In this document: piece after piece, positions 1 through 6,356 of the stretch | Position numbering within the stretch: the first letter of the stretch is position 1 | Layout of the letters: every line of letters begins with the position of its first letter | DNA from: Subdoligranulum sp. CAG:314 | GTDB lineage: Bacteria > Bacillota > Clostridia > Christensenellales > CAG-314 | Length of the DNA stretch: 11,450 nucleotides | Assembly: GCA_000437915.1 (NCBI GenBank) | Contig: FR900993.1 | Span: 1-11,450, forward strand | Direction: 5' to 3' | The notes under the pieces: model-generated | Databases searched by the model: none | The model's input: the letters and a program-made list of their open reading frames with translations, nothing else | Told to the model about the DNA's origin: nothing | Program-made: the position numbers and the translations under genes

Positions 1-105
1 CCCCGCGACAGCCTATTTAGTCTACCAGATCAGACTACTTATGTCAATAAAATTCGCTAATTTTCTTCAATGAATTTTCAACGTAAACAATGTGACGCAA
101 TCATG

Positions 106-729
106 TCAACCGAGACTGCAAGCGTCAAGCAAGGGCATAAAGCTCTCCATTTCCCTTTTTGCGTCGGCGATTTTTTGCTCGGCCTCACGCAGGAAATCGG
201 CGTCCTTGATGCTGCCCGTGTTAATATTGACATTGTAAACTGCGCTCCAAATGCACGCCAAAAGCATACGTCCCGCCACATATCCGTCCGAAACGACGTT
301 TTTGTCTCCGCGCTCTATGCTTGTCCGCGCCAGCGGCAAAAGCTTTACGCATATATCGAGCGTGTCGAGCGGCGGTTTGCAGGCCTTTTTGCAGGCTTCG
401 GAAATGCCCAGCACGCGGGCTGCCTTTTCACCGTCGGTGGATTTAGGCAGCTTATACGAATTTATAACTATTCCGAAAGCCTCCGCGTCGAGGTCGATGA
501 GCCTTAAAAGCTCGTCCTGATAATTCTTTGCCACAAGCACCGTTTTTACAAGCTCTTTGTCCACGGGCTGTTCTTTTTTCAGCATTTTGTTGGTTGTTAC
601 GTTGCACACCATCTGAATAAGCCCCGCCGCAATCGCCCCGTTGAGTGCGGCGCAGCCGCCGCCGCCGGGCGTAGGCTCCGACGAGTTGAGCTTGTCCAAA
701 AAATCGGGTATTGCCAAATCTCTCAGCAT
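106..729 (-). CDS. Cyclodeaminase/cyclohydrolase family protein (FTCD_C/FchA type)
   Basis: This is a 207-residue protein of the formiminotransferase-cyclodeaminase C-terminal family. Members are all-helical cytosolic enzymes of one-carbon metabolism that act on 5-formimino- or 5,10-methenyl-tetrahydrofolate. Family features visible are the N-terminal SSEPTPGGGG stretch (residues 16-25) followed by a small-residue helix, DAEAF with SYKLPK (81-96), and the late SD...NVNIN segment (147-170). The length matches stand-alone FchA-like proteins near 210 residues. The start is the ATG at 729: GGAGA (737-741) lies 7 bases upstream and a promoter at 751-779 lies just beyond, so the longer upstream reading to 960 is not used. 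It is divergent from the gene at 889. Downstream sequence to the window edge shows no clear terminator, so I cannot say whether it is the last gene of its unit. Choosing between cyclohydrolase and cyclodeaminase activity is not possible from sequence alone. Confidence 0.88.
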   Translation of the reverse strand: MLRDLAIPDFLDKLNSSEPTPGGGGCAALNGAIAAGLIQMVCNVTTNKMLKKEQPVDKELVKTVLVAKNYQDELLRLIDLDAEAFGIVINSYKLPKSTDGEKAARVLGISEACKKACKPPLDTLDICVKLLPLARTSIERGDKNVVSDGYVAGRMLLACIWSAVYNVNINTGSIKDADFLREAEQKIADAKREMESFMPLLDACSLG

Positions 730-750
730 TTTTAAATCTCCTTTTCCGCT

Positions 751-779
751 ATTATATATTTTCGCGCTTGTCAAGTCAA
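751..779 (-). promoter_or_regulatory. Sigma-A-type promoter of the cyclodeaminase gene
   Basis: Read on the minus strand, TTGACT (774-779) and a perfect TATAAT (751-756) are separated by 17 bases. The ribosome binding site GGAGA at 737-741 and the ATG at 729 follow, leaving a short 5' leader. Confidence 0.7.
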
Positions 780-804
780 TCGAAATCCAGCCGCCGACGG
801 GTTT

Positions 805-832
805 AACCGCACCCGCGCCGCAAGCATAAAAT
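805..832 (+). promoter_or_regulatory. Candidate promoter of the Cys-rich gene, possibly sigma-K-like
   Basis: AACC (805-808) and CATAAAATA (824-832), 15 bases apart, resemble the sigma-K pattern mACm...CATAnnnTA that drives late mother-cell spore coat genes. The same stretch can be read as a weak sigma-A promoter: TTTAAC at 802-807 and TAAAAT at 826-831, with an 18-base spacer. The choice is ambiguous. Confidence 0.3.
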
Positions 833-848
833 AATACGAGGGGTTGGA

Positions 849-867
849 TACATAGTTTTGCTATGTA
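849..867 (+). promoter_or_regulatory. Inverted repeat in the leader of the Cys-rich gene
   Basis: TACATAG and CTATGTA form a perfect 7-bp inverted repeat around TTTTG. It ends 8 bases before the GGAGG (876-880) of the gene at 889. It could be an operator or a leader hairpin. The T run that follows is only five bases and sits between the stem and the ribosome binding site. Confidence 0.4.
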
Positions 868-888
868 AATTTTTCGGAGGTATATTTC

Positions 889-1431
889 ATGAGCTGTTGT
901 ATTTTTCAATTTCTGACGGGCTGCCGCTGCTGCAACCGTATCTGCTGCCAAAGACGTCAACGCCCCGCATGCAATTTAGGCAGCCTTAACTTTATTCCGT
1001 CGGTGTCGCGCCCGACTGCTACGCAGGAGCTGCGCAGCGTTCAAGCCAATCTTTCGACGGGAGCGGGAGTTGTGCTGTCGCCCGGCGAAACCATAGGCTT
1101 CGACTCGTTAATCGCCAATCAGAACAAAAATGTTTATTACGACTACACTACGGGCGAGCTTGTGATAAACTCAACGGGCAATTTTCTTGCAAGTTGGTGG
1201 GTAGGCATAGGAAGCGCCGCAGGCGGCACGCCGTGCGTGTCTGTGTATCAGAACGGAGGCAGCATAGCCACCTCCTGTCTGCCGTCCTCCTCGGGACAGC
1301 TAAGCGGCTCGGCGGTCGTTACGGTTGCATACGCGCCCGCAAGAATAAAGCTTGTCAACACAAGTCCTTTCAATGTTACGCTTTCAAGCGGCACGGTTCA
1401 GGCGGGCTTGGTCTTGACGCAGATTTACTGA
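889..1431 (+). CDS. Cys-rich protein with C1q/TNF-like (BclA C-terminal type) beta domain, likely surface or spore-layer
   Basis: This is a 180-residue protein in two parts. Residues 1-28 are basic and hold eight cysteines (3, 4, 12, 14, 15, 19, 20, 28) with no classical signal peptide. Residues about 45-180 form a beta-rich domain with the pattern of C1q/TNF-like jelly rolls in Firmicute exosporium proteins: YYDYTTGELVI, then a G-x-F strand with SWWVG (102-106), and a closing GLVLTQIY. The collagen-like Gly-X-Y tract usual in BclA is absent. The start has GGAGG 8 bases upstream. A leader inverted repeat and a possible sigma-K-like promoter precede it, and a strong terminator follows 3 bases after the stop. 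From the family I infer a trimeric surface or spore-coat component, with the Cys-rich head serving for disulfide crosslinking or anchoring. This is an inference and the exact family is not certain. Confidence 0.65.
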   Translation: MSCCIFQFLTGCRCCNRICCQRRQRPACNLGSLNFIPSVSRPTATQELRSVQANLSTGAGVVLSPGETIGFDSLIANQNKNVYYDYTTGELVINSTGNFLASWWVGIGSAAGGTPCVSVYQNGGSIATSCLPSSSGQLSGSAVVTVAYAPARIKLVNTSPFNVTLSSGTVQAGLVLTQIY

Positions 1432-1434
1432 ACG

Positions 1435-1464
1435 AAAAAAGCCGCGTTTAAACGCGGCTTTTTT
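1435..1464. terminator. Bidirectional rho-independent terminator
   Basis: This is a perfect 30-base palindrome. GCCGCG and CGCGGC arms surround TTTAAA, and the stem is flanked by six A on the left and six T on the right, so it works on both strands. It lies between the converging genes ending at 1431 (plus) and 1476 (minus). Confidence 0.92.
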
Positions 1465-1475
1465 AAACAAAAGAA

Positions 1476-3275
1476 TCAGTCTACCGTTTTCAGCGAAGCG
1501 TTCATGTCTGTTTTTATTATTTTGCGGCATAAAAGAGCCATGACCACGACGGAAAAGAGCAGCGACAAAACGGCGGTGCCCAGCCAAGAATACCAATGCA
1601 TATCCGCAATGGAGCCGAAATCGACGTAATTGAATACAAACACCGAAAAACCGTACCCCAAGGGTATACCGAGCGCGGTGCCTATAACGGACAGCACGGT
1701 AATTTCACGGAAAATGTAACCGCATACCTCGCCGCTTTTGTAGCCAAGCACCTTCAAAGTGGCGATTTCTCTCTTTCTCTCCTCTATATTTATATTTGTA
1801 AGATTGTAAATTACCAGTATGCTGAGCAACGCGGCGCATACAATCAGCACCGCCGATATCGAGGTCATGGAGCTTGTGGAGCCTGCGCCCTCTGTCTTTT
1901 CCAGCGCAATGCTCGAATCGTACAGCCCAAGCCCCGCGAACACAAGTGCGGTCGAGCCTGCAATGGAGACGACGGTAAGGATGAAATTGCGCGCATACCT
2001 GAAAAGATTTCTGTAAGTGGATTTGTATTTGAAGGACATCCTCTTCCAAATAAAGCCTATGCGCTCCAAAAGAATTTTCTTTCCCGGCTTGGGAGATTTG
2101 GGGCGCAGAAGCGCGGCGGGCTTTTCATTTGTCATGGACGAAACGACTCTCCACGTCACAAGCAGCACCGCCGCAAGCATACAGAACACCGATATTCCGC
2201 CGAACACCCACGAAATTTCGTTGGTTAAGGGAGGCATACGGAACGCAAAGGAAAATGCTTTGCAGATGAGGTAAACCAAAAGGTTCGTTATGCCCAAAAA
2301 TCCGCACAGCGAGCCTATAATACAGCTGAACATGGAGAAAAACAAATATTTGAACATAATTTTTCCGTCGTCGTAGCCCAGAGTTTTGTAGCACCCGATT
2401 GCAGACCTTTCCTCCTCGGCAAGCCGCGTCATTGTTGTGGAAATAACCAAAACGGAAACGCCCACAAAGAAAACGGAAAAAATTATGCTTATGTTGTAAA
2501 CCTTCTGCGCGTATTCCTCGTACATCGCGGAGCTGAAATTTTCCCGCAGCGTGAGAAACACGACGTCTTGCGCGGAGTCGCCCAACGCCGCGGCAAGCTC
2601 TTTTTGTGCGTCCTCAACGGCGGAGTCGTATTTTTTGGAAAACAGCTTGTGCCCGTGAGCGGACTCTACCCTTACATACAAATCGCTCGTCACGGGCATA
2701 AAGGAGAGCGCGCTGTCAAAGTAAAAAACCGCGTCGATATATGTGTCCGCGTCCGTCAAAGACGGCTCCTCCTCCTCGGAAAACATAAGCGGGTTTACCA
2801 CAACGCCGCTGACGGTAAAATCCCTGCCCATATAGGACACCGTGTCTCCCACACGATAAGCGGCGAAATATCTGCTTTCCCTTTCCACGACCATTTCCGC
2901 CGCAGTTGAAGGGAATTTGCCCTCCACAAGCTCAAGCCTGTTCAGATTGAGCTCCGACAGCGGCATATACTGTATGCGCACCGTTTTGCCGTCCGCTTGA
3001 GCGTCCATAGCCGTAACGGGCATAAAAGAAAAATCGTCGGAGAGGTCTTTGAGCGCGTCAATCTGCGCCTGAGAAAACCCCGCTGTCGATTTGAGAATCA
3101 GGTCGGGCACCGCCCTGTCCGAATAATATTTGTCCAGCGTGCCGATAAGCTTCGGCTTGACGGAACCCAGCCCCGTCATAAATCCGATTCCGAGCGCGAT
3201 TATTGCCGTGACCGCAAGAAACCTGCCCAGATGCTGCCTGAGCATTCTGAAAAGAGTTTTTGAATAAGCCTTCAA
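1476..3275 (-). CDS. FtsX-like ABC transporter permease, compact two-domain form
   Basis: This is a 599-residue membrane protein of the FtsX/MacB permease superfamily and partner of the ATPase encoded upstream. Order: TM1 (16-36); a large extracytoplasmic domain (about 40-255); three TM segments of the first FtsX domain (260-280, 308-335, 356-378); a cytoplasmic linker (385-428); a further TM (430-450); and a second FtsX triplet (472-492, 522-548, 563-583). Both FtsX halves carry the same cytoplasmic signature after their first helix (EERSAIGCYKTLGY at 288-301, EERKREIATLKVLGY at 498-512). The loop that would be the second extracytoplasmic domain is only about 20 residues (451-471). The start codon is TTG at 3275, chosen because GGAGG (3284-3288) lies 8 bases upstream; the next in-frame ATG (3245) has none. 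Such type VII-like transporters do not necessarily move a substrate across the membrane: lipoprotein handling, peptide resistance or cell-wall signalling are all possible. Confidence 0.85.
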   Translation of the reverse strand: MKAYSKTLFRMLRQHLGRFLAVTAIIALGIGFMTGLGSVKPKLIGTLDKYYSDRAVPDLILKSTAGFSQAQIDALKDLSDDFSFMPVTAMDAQADGKTVRIQYMPLSELNLNRLELVEGKFPSTAAEMVVERESRYFAAYRVGDTVSYMGRDFTVSGVVVNPLMFSEEEEPSLTDADTYIDAVFYFDSALSFMPVTSDLYVRVESAHGHKLFSKKYDSAVEDAQKELAAALGDSAQDVVFLTLRENFSSAMYEEYAQKVYNISIIFSVFFVGVSVLVISTTMTRLAEEERSAIGCYKTLGYDDGKIMFKYLFFSMFSCIIGSLCGFLGITNLLVYLICKAFSFAFRMPPLTNEISWVFGGISVFCMLAAVLLVTWRVVSSMTNEKPAALLRPKSPKPGKKILLERIGFIWKRMSFKYKSTYRNLFRYARNFILTVVSIAGSTALVFAGLGLYDSSIALEKTEGAGSTSSMTSISAVLIVCAALLSILVIYNLTNINIEERKREIATLKVLGYKSGEVCGYIFREITVLSVIGTALGIPLGYGFSVFVFNYVDFGSIADMHWYSWLGTAVLSLLFSVVVMALLCRKIIKTDMNASLKTVD

Positions 3276-3300
3276 CTTTTATTCCTCCCTTTTTCGCCGC

Positions 3301-4005
3301 TCACCACTCTATGTCTTCCACCGCTTTGGGCGACGGATTGAGCTCGATTTTCTCCGCCTTGCCGTTTTTAATATATACCACCCTGTCCGCCATGTCCTTC
3401 AACGCGCTGTTGTGCGTGACGATAATGACAGTCTTTTTTTCCTCCTTGCACATATCCCGCAAAAGTTTAAGCACCAGCTTTCCCGTGCCGTAATCCAGCG
3501 CGCCGGTAGGCTCGTCGCACAAAAGAATTTTGGGATTTTTGGCAACCGCGCGCGCTATGGAAACGCGCTGCTGCTCTCCGCCCGACAGCTGCGCGGGGAA
3601 ATTGCCCGCTCTTTCCGTCAGACCTACCAGCTTCAACGCCTCGTCGGGCGACACGGCGTTTTTGCATATTTCCGTCGCAAGCTCTATGTTTTCGCGCGCG
3701 GTCAGGTTGGGCATAAGATTGTAAAATTGGAATACAAACCCGACGTCGTGTCTGCGAAACAGCGTAAGCTGCCTTGAATTGAGCTTTGAAAGGGACACGC
3801 CCGCAACGGTTATTTCCCCCGACGTCAAAGTGTCCATTCCGCCAAGCAGGTTGAGCAGTGTTGTTTTTCCCGCGCCGCTTGGCCCCAGAATAACCACCAG
3901 CTCGCCCTCGTCTATTTCAAAGCTCATGCCGCTTAATGCGTCGACCGAGGTTTCTCCCATGCGATAAGTTTTTGTTACGTCGTTAAATTGGACGAAATGA
4001 GCCAT
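3301..4005 (-). CDS. ABC transporter ATP-binding protein (LolD/MacB-like)
   Basis: This is a 234-residue cytoplasmic ATPase that powers the FtsX-like permease encoded 25 bases downstream. Motifs in order: Walker A GPSGAGKT (41-48), Q-loop glutamine (93), signature LSGGEQQR (140-147), Walker B ILLCDEP (160-166) and H-loop histidine (198). The VFQFYNLMPNLTARENIE stretch after the Q-loop is characteristic of the LolD/MacB/YknY subfamily. The ATG at 4005 is preferred over a TTG at 4011 because GGGAGG (4012-4017) sits 6 bases before the ATG and would abut the TTG. The stop of the upstream XRE gene is only 2 bases away, so translation is probably coupled and the three genes form one operon. Confidence 0.93.
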   Translation of the reverse strand: MAHFVQFNDVTKTYRMGETSVDALSGMSFEIDEGELVVILGPSGAGKTTLLNLLGGMDTLTSGEITVAGVSLSKLNSRQLTLFRRHDVGFVFQFYNLMPNLTARENIELATEICKNAVSPDEALKLVGLTERAGNFPAQLSGGEQQRVSIARAVAKNPKILLCDEPTGALDYGTGKLVLKLLRDMCKEEKKTVIIVTHNSALKDMADRVVYIKNGKAEKIELNPSPKAVEDIEW

Positions 4006-4007
4006 AT

Positions 4008-4235
4008 TCAACCTCCCGCTCCGTTATCCGAAAATATTATTCCCATTTTCTCGCAAAAACCGAAGAATTTTTCTTTTGACAAAAACTGCGGCGTTCTGCA
4101 TTGACTTTCCCATCTGTTCACCGTGGCAAAGGATACGCCGAGCTCCTTTGCAAGCGCCTCCTGCGCCAGCATGAGCTTTGCGCGAAGATATTTGACCTTT
4201 GCGGCAAAGGGAGCTTCATTCAAAATTTCGTTCAT
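4008..4235 (-). CDS. Small XRE-family helix-turn-helix regulator of the ABC operon
   Basis: This is a 75-residue DNA-binding protein with a single HTH_3 domain at about residues 14-66. The recognition region is AQEALAKELGVSFATVNRWE, with the conserved Q in helix 2 and TVNRWE typical of the family. There is no additional effector domain. It is the first gene of the ABC operon, with 2 bases between its stop and the ATPase start, so it most likely controls its own operon. The ATG at 4235 has no Shine-Dalgarno sequence. A TTGCAA-17-TATAAT promoter (4242-4270) places the predicted transcription start on this ATG, which argues for a leaderless mRNA. The longer reading back to 4346 would begin upstream of this promoter and is unlikely. 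Confidence 0.8.
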   Translation of the reverse strand: MNEILNEAPFAAKVKYLRAKLMLAQEALAKELGVSFATVNRWESQCRTPQFLSKEKFFGFCEKMGIIFSDNGAGG

Positions 4236-4241
4236 ATACAG

Positions 4242-4270
4242 ATTATAACATCTCATAACATTTGTTGCAA
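4242..4270 (-). promoter_or_regulatory. Promoter of the XRE-ABC operon, giving a probably leaderless transcript
   Basis: On the minus strand TTGCAA (4265-4270) and perfect TATAAT (4242-4247) are 17 bases apart. Only six bases separate the -10 box from the ATG at 4235, so RNA synthesis would start at or next to the A of the start codon. Confidence 0.7.
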
Positions 4271-4344
4271 GCGGGAGAGAATGCGCTCGCAAAAAACAGA
4301 CAAAACAAAAAAAGTGTGCATTTTTAATTGTGCAATTTTTAAAC

Positions 4345-4374
4345 AAAAAAGCCTTTATCTTTTCGATAAAGACT
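4345..4374 (-). terminator. Rho-independent terminator of the double-XRE gene
   Basis: On the minus strand a 10-bp stem (4365-4374 with 4350-4359, one G-T pair) around a GAAAA loop is followed by six T (4345-4350). It lies 14 bases after the stop of the gene ending at 4388. Confidence 0.85.
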
Positions 4375-4387
4375 TAACAAGGATTTT

Positions 4388-4852
4388 TCAGTCGGGACGT
4401 TCCTTCCTCGAAAGCAGATAATCCAGCGAACAATTCAGCTCCCGCGCCGACCTTACCACCAGCGCCATTTCGGGAAACTTTTTTCCGGAAAACCAATTCT
4501 CCACCGTCGCCGCTTTGACTCCCATCATTTCGGCGTATTTCTCTTCGGAAACGCCCTTGCTTTCAAGAAGCTCCTTTACCCGCAGGATATAATTGAATTT
4601 AAGCCTGTTGAGGGGCACGCTCAGCCGTCCGCCGCTTCCGCGCCCGTCAGACAATCCCACGACGTAATCCGCAGAGACGTCCAAAAGCTCGCACACCTTG
4701 ACCAACGAATCGTATCTCGGGTAATACTGTCCGGCGAGCCAGGTTTTTACGGAGTTTTTGTCTGCGGGAATCCTGTTGGCAAACGCCTTGACGCCCCAGT
4801 TTCTTTCACGCATAAGCATTTTGAGCCTATGAGCAGTCACTTCTGTCGACAT
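4388..4852 (-). CDS. Regulator with two tandem XRE helix-turn-helix domains
   Basis: This is a 154-residue protein made of two Cro/CI-like domains joined by a short basic, glycine-rich linker (70-88). The first spans about 5-68 (AFANRIPADKNSVKTWLAGQ) and ends in the common tail LLDVSADYVVGLSD. The second spans about 89-150 (KYAEMMGVKAATVENWFSGK) and ends in the parallel tail LNCSLDYLLSRKE. The domains are alike in layout, which suggests an internal duplication. No other effector domain is present, so it may bind as a pseudo-dimer. The start is the ATG at 4852, with AGGAG (4859-4863) 6 bases upstream; the alternative ATG at 4870 lies before that site. It is monocistronic, with its own terminator. 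I see no convincing sigma-A promoter upstream, and the target genes are unknown. Confidence 0.8.
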   Translation of the reverse strand: MSTEVTAHRLKMLMRERNWGVKAFANRIPADKNSVKTWLAGQYYPRYDSLVKVCELLDVSADYVVGLSDGRGSGGRLSVPLNRLKFNYILRVKELLESKGVSEEKYAEMMGVKAATVENWFSGKKFPEMALVVRSARELNCSLDYLLSRKERPD

Positions 4853-4957
4853 ATATTTCTCCTGACGCATTTATTATGTTCCGTATTTGAATAAGAGCCT
4901 GAAAAAAAGACAAAAAATTTGACGAAAAAAACGATTTTTTGCCTTTCGCCTCAAAAC

Positions 4958-4989
4958 AAAAAAGCGAAACGGCACGTCGTTTCGCTTTT
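4958..4989 (-). terminator. Rho-independent terminator of the ferritin gene
   Basis: A 12-bp stem (4960-4971 with 4978-4989) closes a six-base loop. Read on the minus strand it is followed by six T (4958-4963). It starts 13 bases after the ferritin stop codon at 5003. Confidence 0.9.
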
Positions 4990-5002
4990 GTAAAAATTCA
5001 CG

Positions 5003-5518
5003 TCAATCCGCAGCGTTTGCGGGCGCGGTGTAAACGCGGGCGTTCAGCTCCTGATTGAGCATATACAGACCTTTGGAATCTCCCCCGAAAAGCTTCATCT
5101 TTTTTATGAGGTCGTCGGCGTTTTTCTCCTCCTCGCCCTGCTCCTTGACAAACCAATCGAGGAACTGCATGGTTTTGAAATCCTTTTCGTCAAACGCGGC
5201 GCGATAAATTGCGGCAATCAGCGACGTAACGTATTTTTCGTGTTCAAGCCCCGCCTCCAAAGGACACATATGCGTTTTGTACTCTTTGTCGGGCTTTGCA
5301 ATTTCACCGAAGGTTACGCGCACACCGTTGTCTATGAGATAGCGGCGGAGCATAAGCGCATGGTCGCGCTCCTCCTGCGCCTGAATTTCGTACCAATGGG
5401 CAAAGCCGTCAAGCCCCTCGTCCTCGTAATAATTGGCGAAATCGAGATAGAGATATGCGGAGTAAAGCTCCTTGTTGACCTGTTCGTTGAGCATATCCGC
5501 AATTTTTTTGTTAAGCAT
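5003..5518 (-). CDS. ftnA: Non-heme ferritin (iron storage)
   Basis: This is a 171-residue four-helix-bundle ferritin of the bacterial FtnA class, which assembles as a 24-mer, oxidises Fe(II) and stores ferric mineral in the cytosol. Ferroxidase ligands sit at the canonical positions: Glu17, Glu50, His53, Glu94 and Gln127, with Tyr24. The third-site acidic residues Glu49, Glu126, Glu129 and Glu130 are also present. Met52 of bacterioferritin is absent (Asp52 here), so it is a heme-free ferritin. The ATG at 5518 is chosen because GGAGG (5526-5530) is 7 bases upstream and the promoter at 5550-5578 overlaps the longer reading. It has its own promoter and terminator. No Fur-box-like dyad is obvious. 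With the rubredoxin-flavin reductase at 10378 it fits iron and oxygen defence in an anaerobe. Confidence 0.96.
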   Translation of the reverse strand: MLNKKIADMLNEQVNKELYSAYLYLDFANYYEDEGLDGFAHWYEIQAQEERDHALMLRRYLIDNGVRVTFGEIAKPDKEYKTHMCPLEAGLEHEKYVTSLIAAIYRAAFDEKDFKTMQFLDWFVKEQGEEEKNADDLIKKMKLFGGDSKGLYMLNQELNARVYTAPANAAD

Positions 5519-5549
5519 AAATATACCTCCGATACTATCCTGTGCAAAA

Positions 5550-5578
5550 ATTATACAACCGCGCCGCAAAAAAAGCAA
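5550..5578 (-). promoter_or_regulatory. Sigma-A-type promoter of ferritin
   Basis: TTGCTT (5573-5578) and perfect TATAAT (5550-5555) are 17 bases apart on the minus strand. They lie between the stop of the lipoprotein gene and the ferritin ribosome binding site. No terminator separates the two genes, so some read-through from the MerR-controlled promoter is possible. Confidence 0.75.
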
Positions 5579-5594
5579 GGAAAGAAAGGTATGT

Positions 5595-6251
5595 TTATTT
5601 TACAAATTCGACGTATATGTCGCCGTTGTTGCAATCGGCAAAAAACTCCTTGTCGCCGCCCTCCTTGCTCAACGGCAGATTGCAGTCGCCCTTTTTGATT
5701 TTGCAGGAAACGGAAAATTCGTCCAAGCCGCCCGCGACGGTGCCGCGAATGTTTCCGTTTTTGGCTTTGAGGCTTATCTTCCCGCCCGCGCCGACGCGCT
5801 CGCAAATTACGTCGCCTCCGTTGGAACAGAGATTTATTTCCTCCGAAACGTCGAGACAGGATACCTTTATGTCCCCGTTGGTCGTGCTTGCATTGAGCGA
5901 GGCAAGCAGGTTTTCGGGGACAAGCACCGTTATTCCGCGATATTTTTTGTCCGGTTTGACTCCGAAAAAATCCGTCCAGCTCCTGTCGTAAGCCAAGCGT
6001 ATGACAAGCTCGTTGCTTTCCGAAACGGAAATTTCAAGATATTGCTTTTCGCTGTCGAAGTAATTTACGCTTATCTGTCCGTCGGAGGATAAACCTATGT
6101 TCAGCTCCCTGTCGGCGACGTCAATAATTATGCTCCTTATTTGCCCGTTTTCCGACAAATAGTTTTTTTCGGAAAACGTACCGCCGTTTGAACAGCCGAC
6201 AAAAGCAAAAACAAACAAAACCGCAAGTACAACGCACACAATTTTTTTCAT
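5595..6251 (-). CDS. DUF4097-like lipoprotein, probable MerR-regulon target
   Basis: This is a 218-residue secreted lipoprotein. A hydrophobic signal (residues 3-19) ends in a lipobox FVGC, so Cys20 should be lipidated and the protein anchored outside the membrane. The rest is beta-strand rich, with repeated turns TTNGDI (123-128), SNGGDV (143-148), KNGNI (164-168) and NNGDI (208-212). This is the spacing and pattern of DUF4097 right-handed beta-helix repeats. Cysteines recur at 132, 142, 150, 183, 190 and 207. The ATG at 6251 is chosen because the signal peptide starts there; the Shine-Dalgarno (AAAGAG, 6260-6265) is weak. It is expressed from the 19-bp-spacer promoter at 6308-6338, which fits activation by the divergent MerR protein. 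The function of DUF4097 proteins is poorly known; envelope stress sensing or adhesion are guesses. Confidence 0.75.
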   Translation of the reverse strand: MKKIVCVVLAVLFVFAFVGCSNGGTFSEKNYLSENGQIRSIIIDVADRELNIGLSSDGQISVNYFDSEKQYLEISVSESNELVIRLAYDRSWTDFFGVKPDKKYRGITVLVPENLLASLNASTTNGDIKVSCLDVSEEINLCSNGGDVICERVGAGGKISLKAKNGNIRGTVAGGLDEFSVSCKIKKGDCNLPLSKEGGDKEFFADCNNGDIYVEFVK

Positions 6252-6277
6252 TGAAAACGCTCTTTTTCGATGCCCGC

Positions 6278-6306
6278 TTGACATCGATGTTGTTTTAGGG
6301 TACAAT
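6278..6306 (+). promoter_or_regulatory. Promoter of the merR-type gene
   Basis: Consensus TTGACA (6278-6283) and TACAAT (6301-6306) are 17 bases apart. The expected transcription start near 6313 falls at the edge of the 21-bp dyad, so a regulator bound there could also repress this gene. Confidence 0.75.
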
Positions 6307-6307
6307 A

Positions 6308-6338
6308 ACTATAAACCTTTGTGTAACACAAAGGTCAA
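6308..6338 (-). promoter_or_regulatory. MerR-type activated promoter and operator for the lipoprotein gene
   Basis: On the minus strand TTGACC (6333-6338) and TATAGT (6308-6313) are separated by 19 bases instead of 17. The spacer is filled by a perfect dyad: arms ACCTTTGTGT (6315-6324) and ACACAAAGGT (6326-6335) around one central base. A 19-bp spacer with a dyad is the established architecture of promoters that MerR proteins activate by DNA distortion. The predicted transcription start is near 6301, about 50 bases before the lipoprotein ATG. Confidence 0.85.
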
Positions 6339-6356
6339 GCGAAAAACAAAAAAATT

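Noticed and set aside
18..37. Inverted repeat TAGTCT/AGACTA as terminator of the cyclodeaminase gene
   Set aside because: The stem is only 6 bp with an 8-base loop and no T run follows on the minus strand.
730..960. N-terminal extension of the cyclodeaminase reading frame to 960
   Set aside because: The extension crosses the gene's own promoter and ribosome binding site and overlaps the divergent Cys-rich gene. The protein family starts at the ATG at 729.
1596..2228. 210-codon open frame on the plus strand inside the permease gene
   Set aside because: It is antisense to a well-supported permease, with no ribosome binding site and no recognisable domain.
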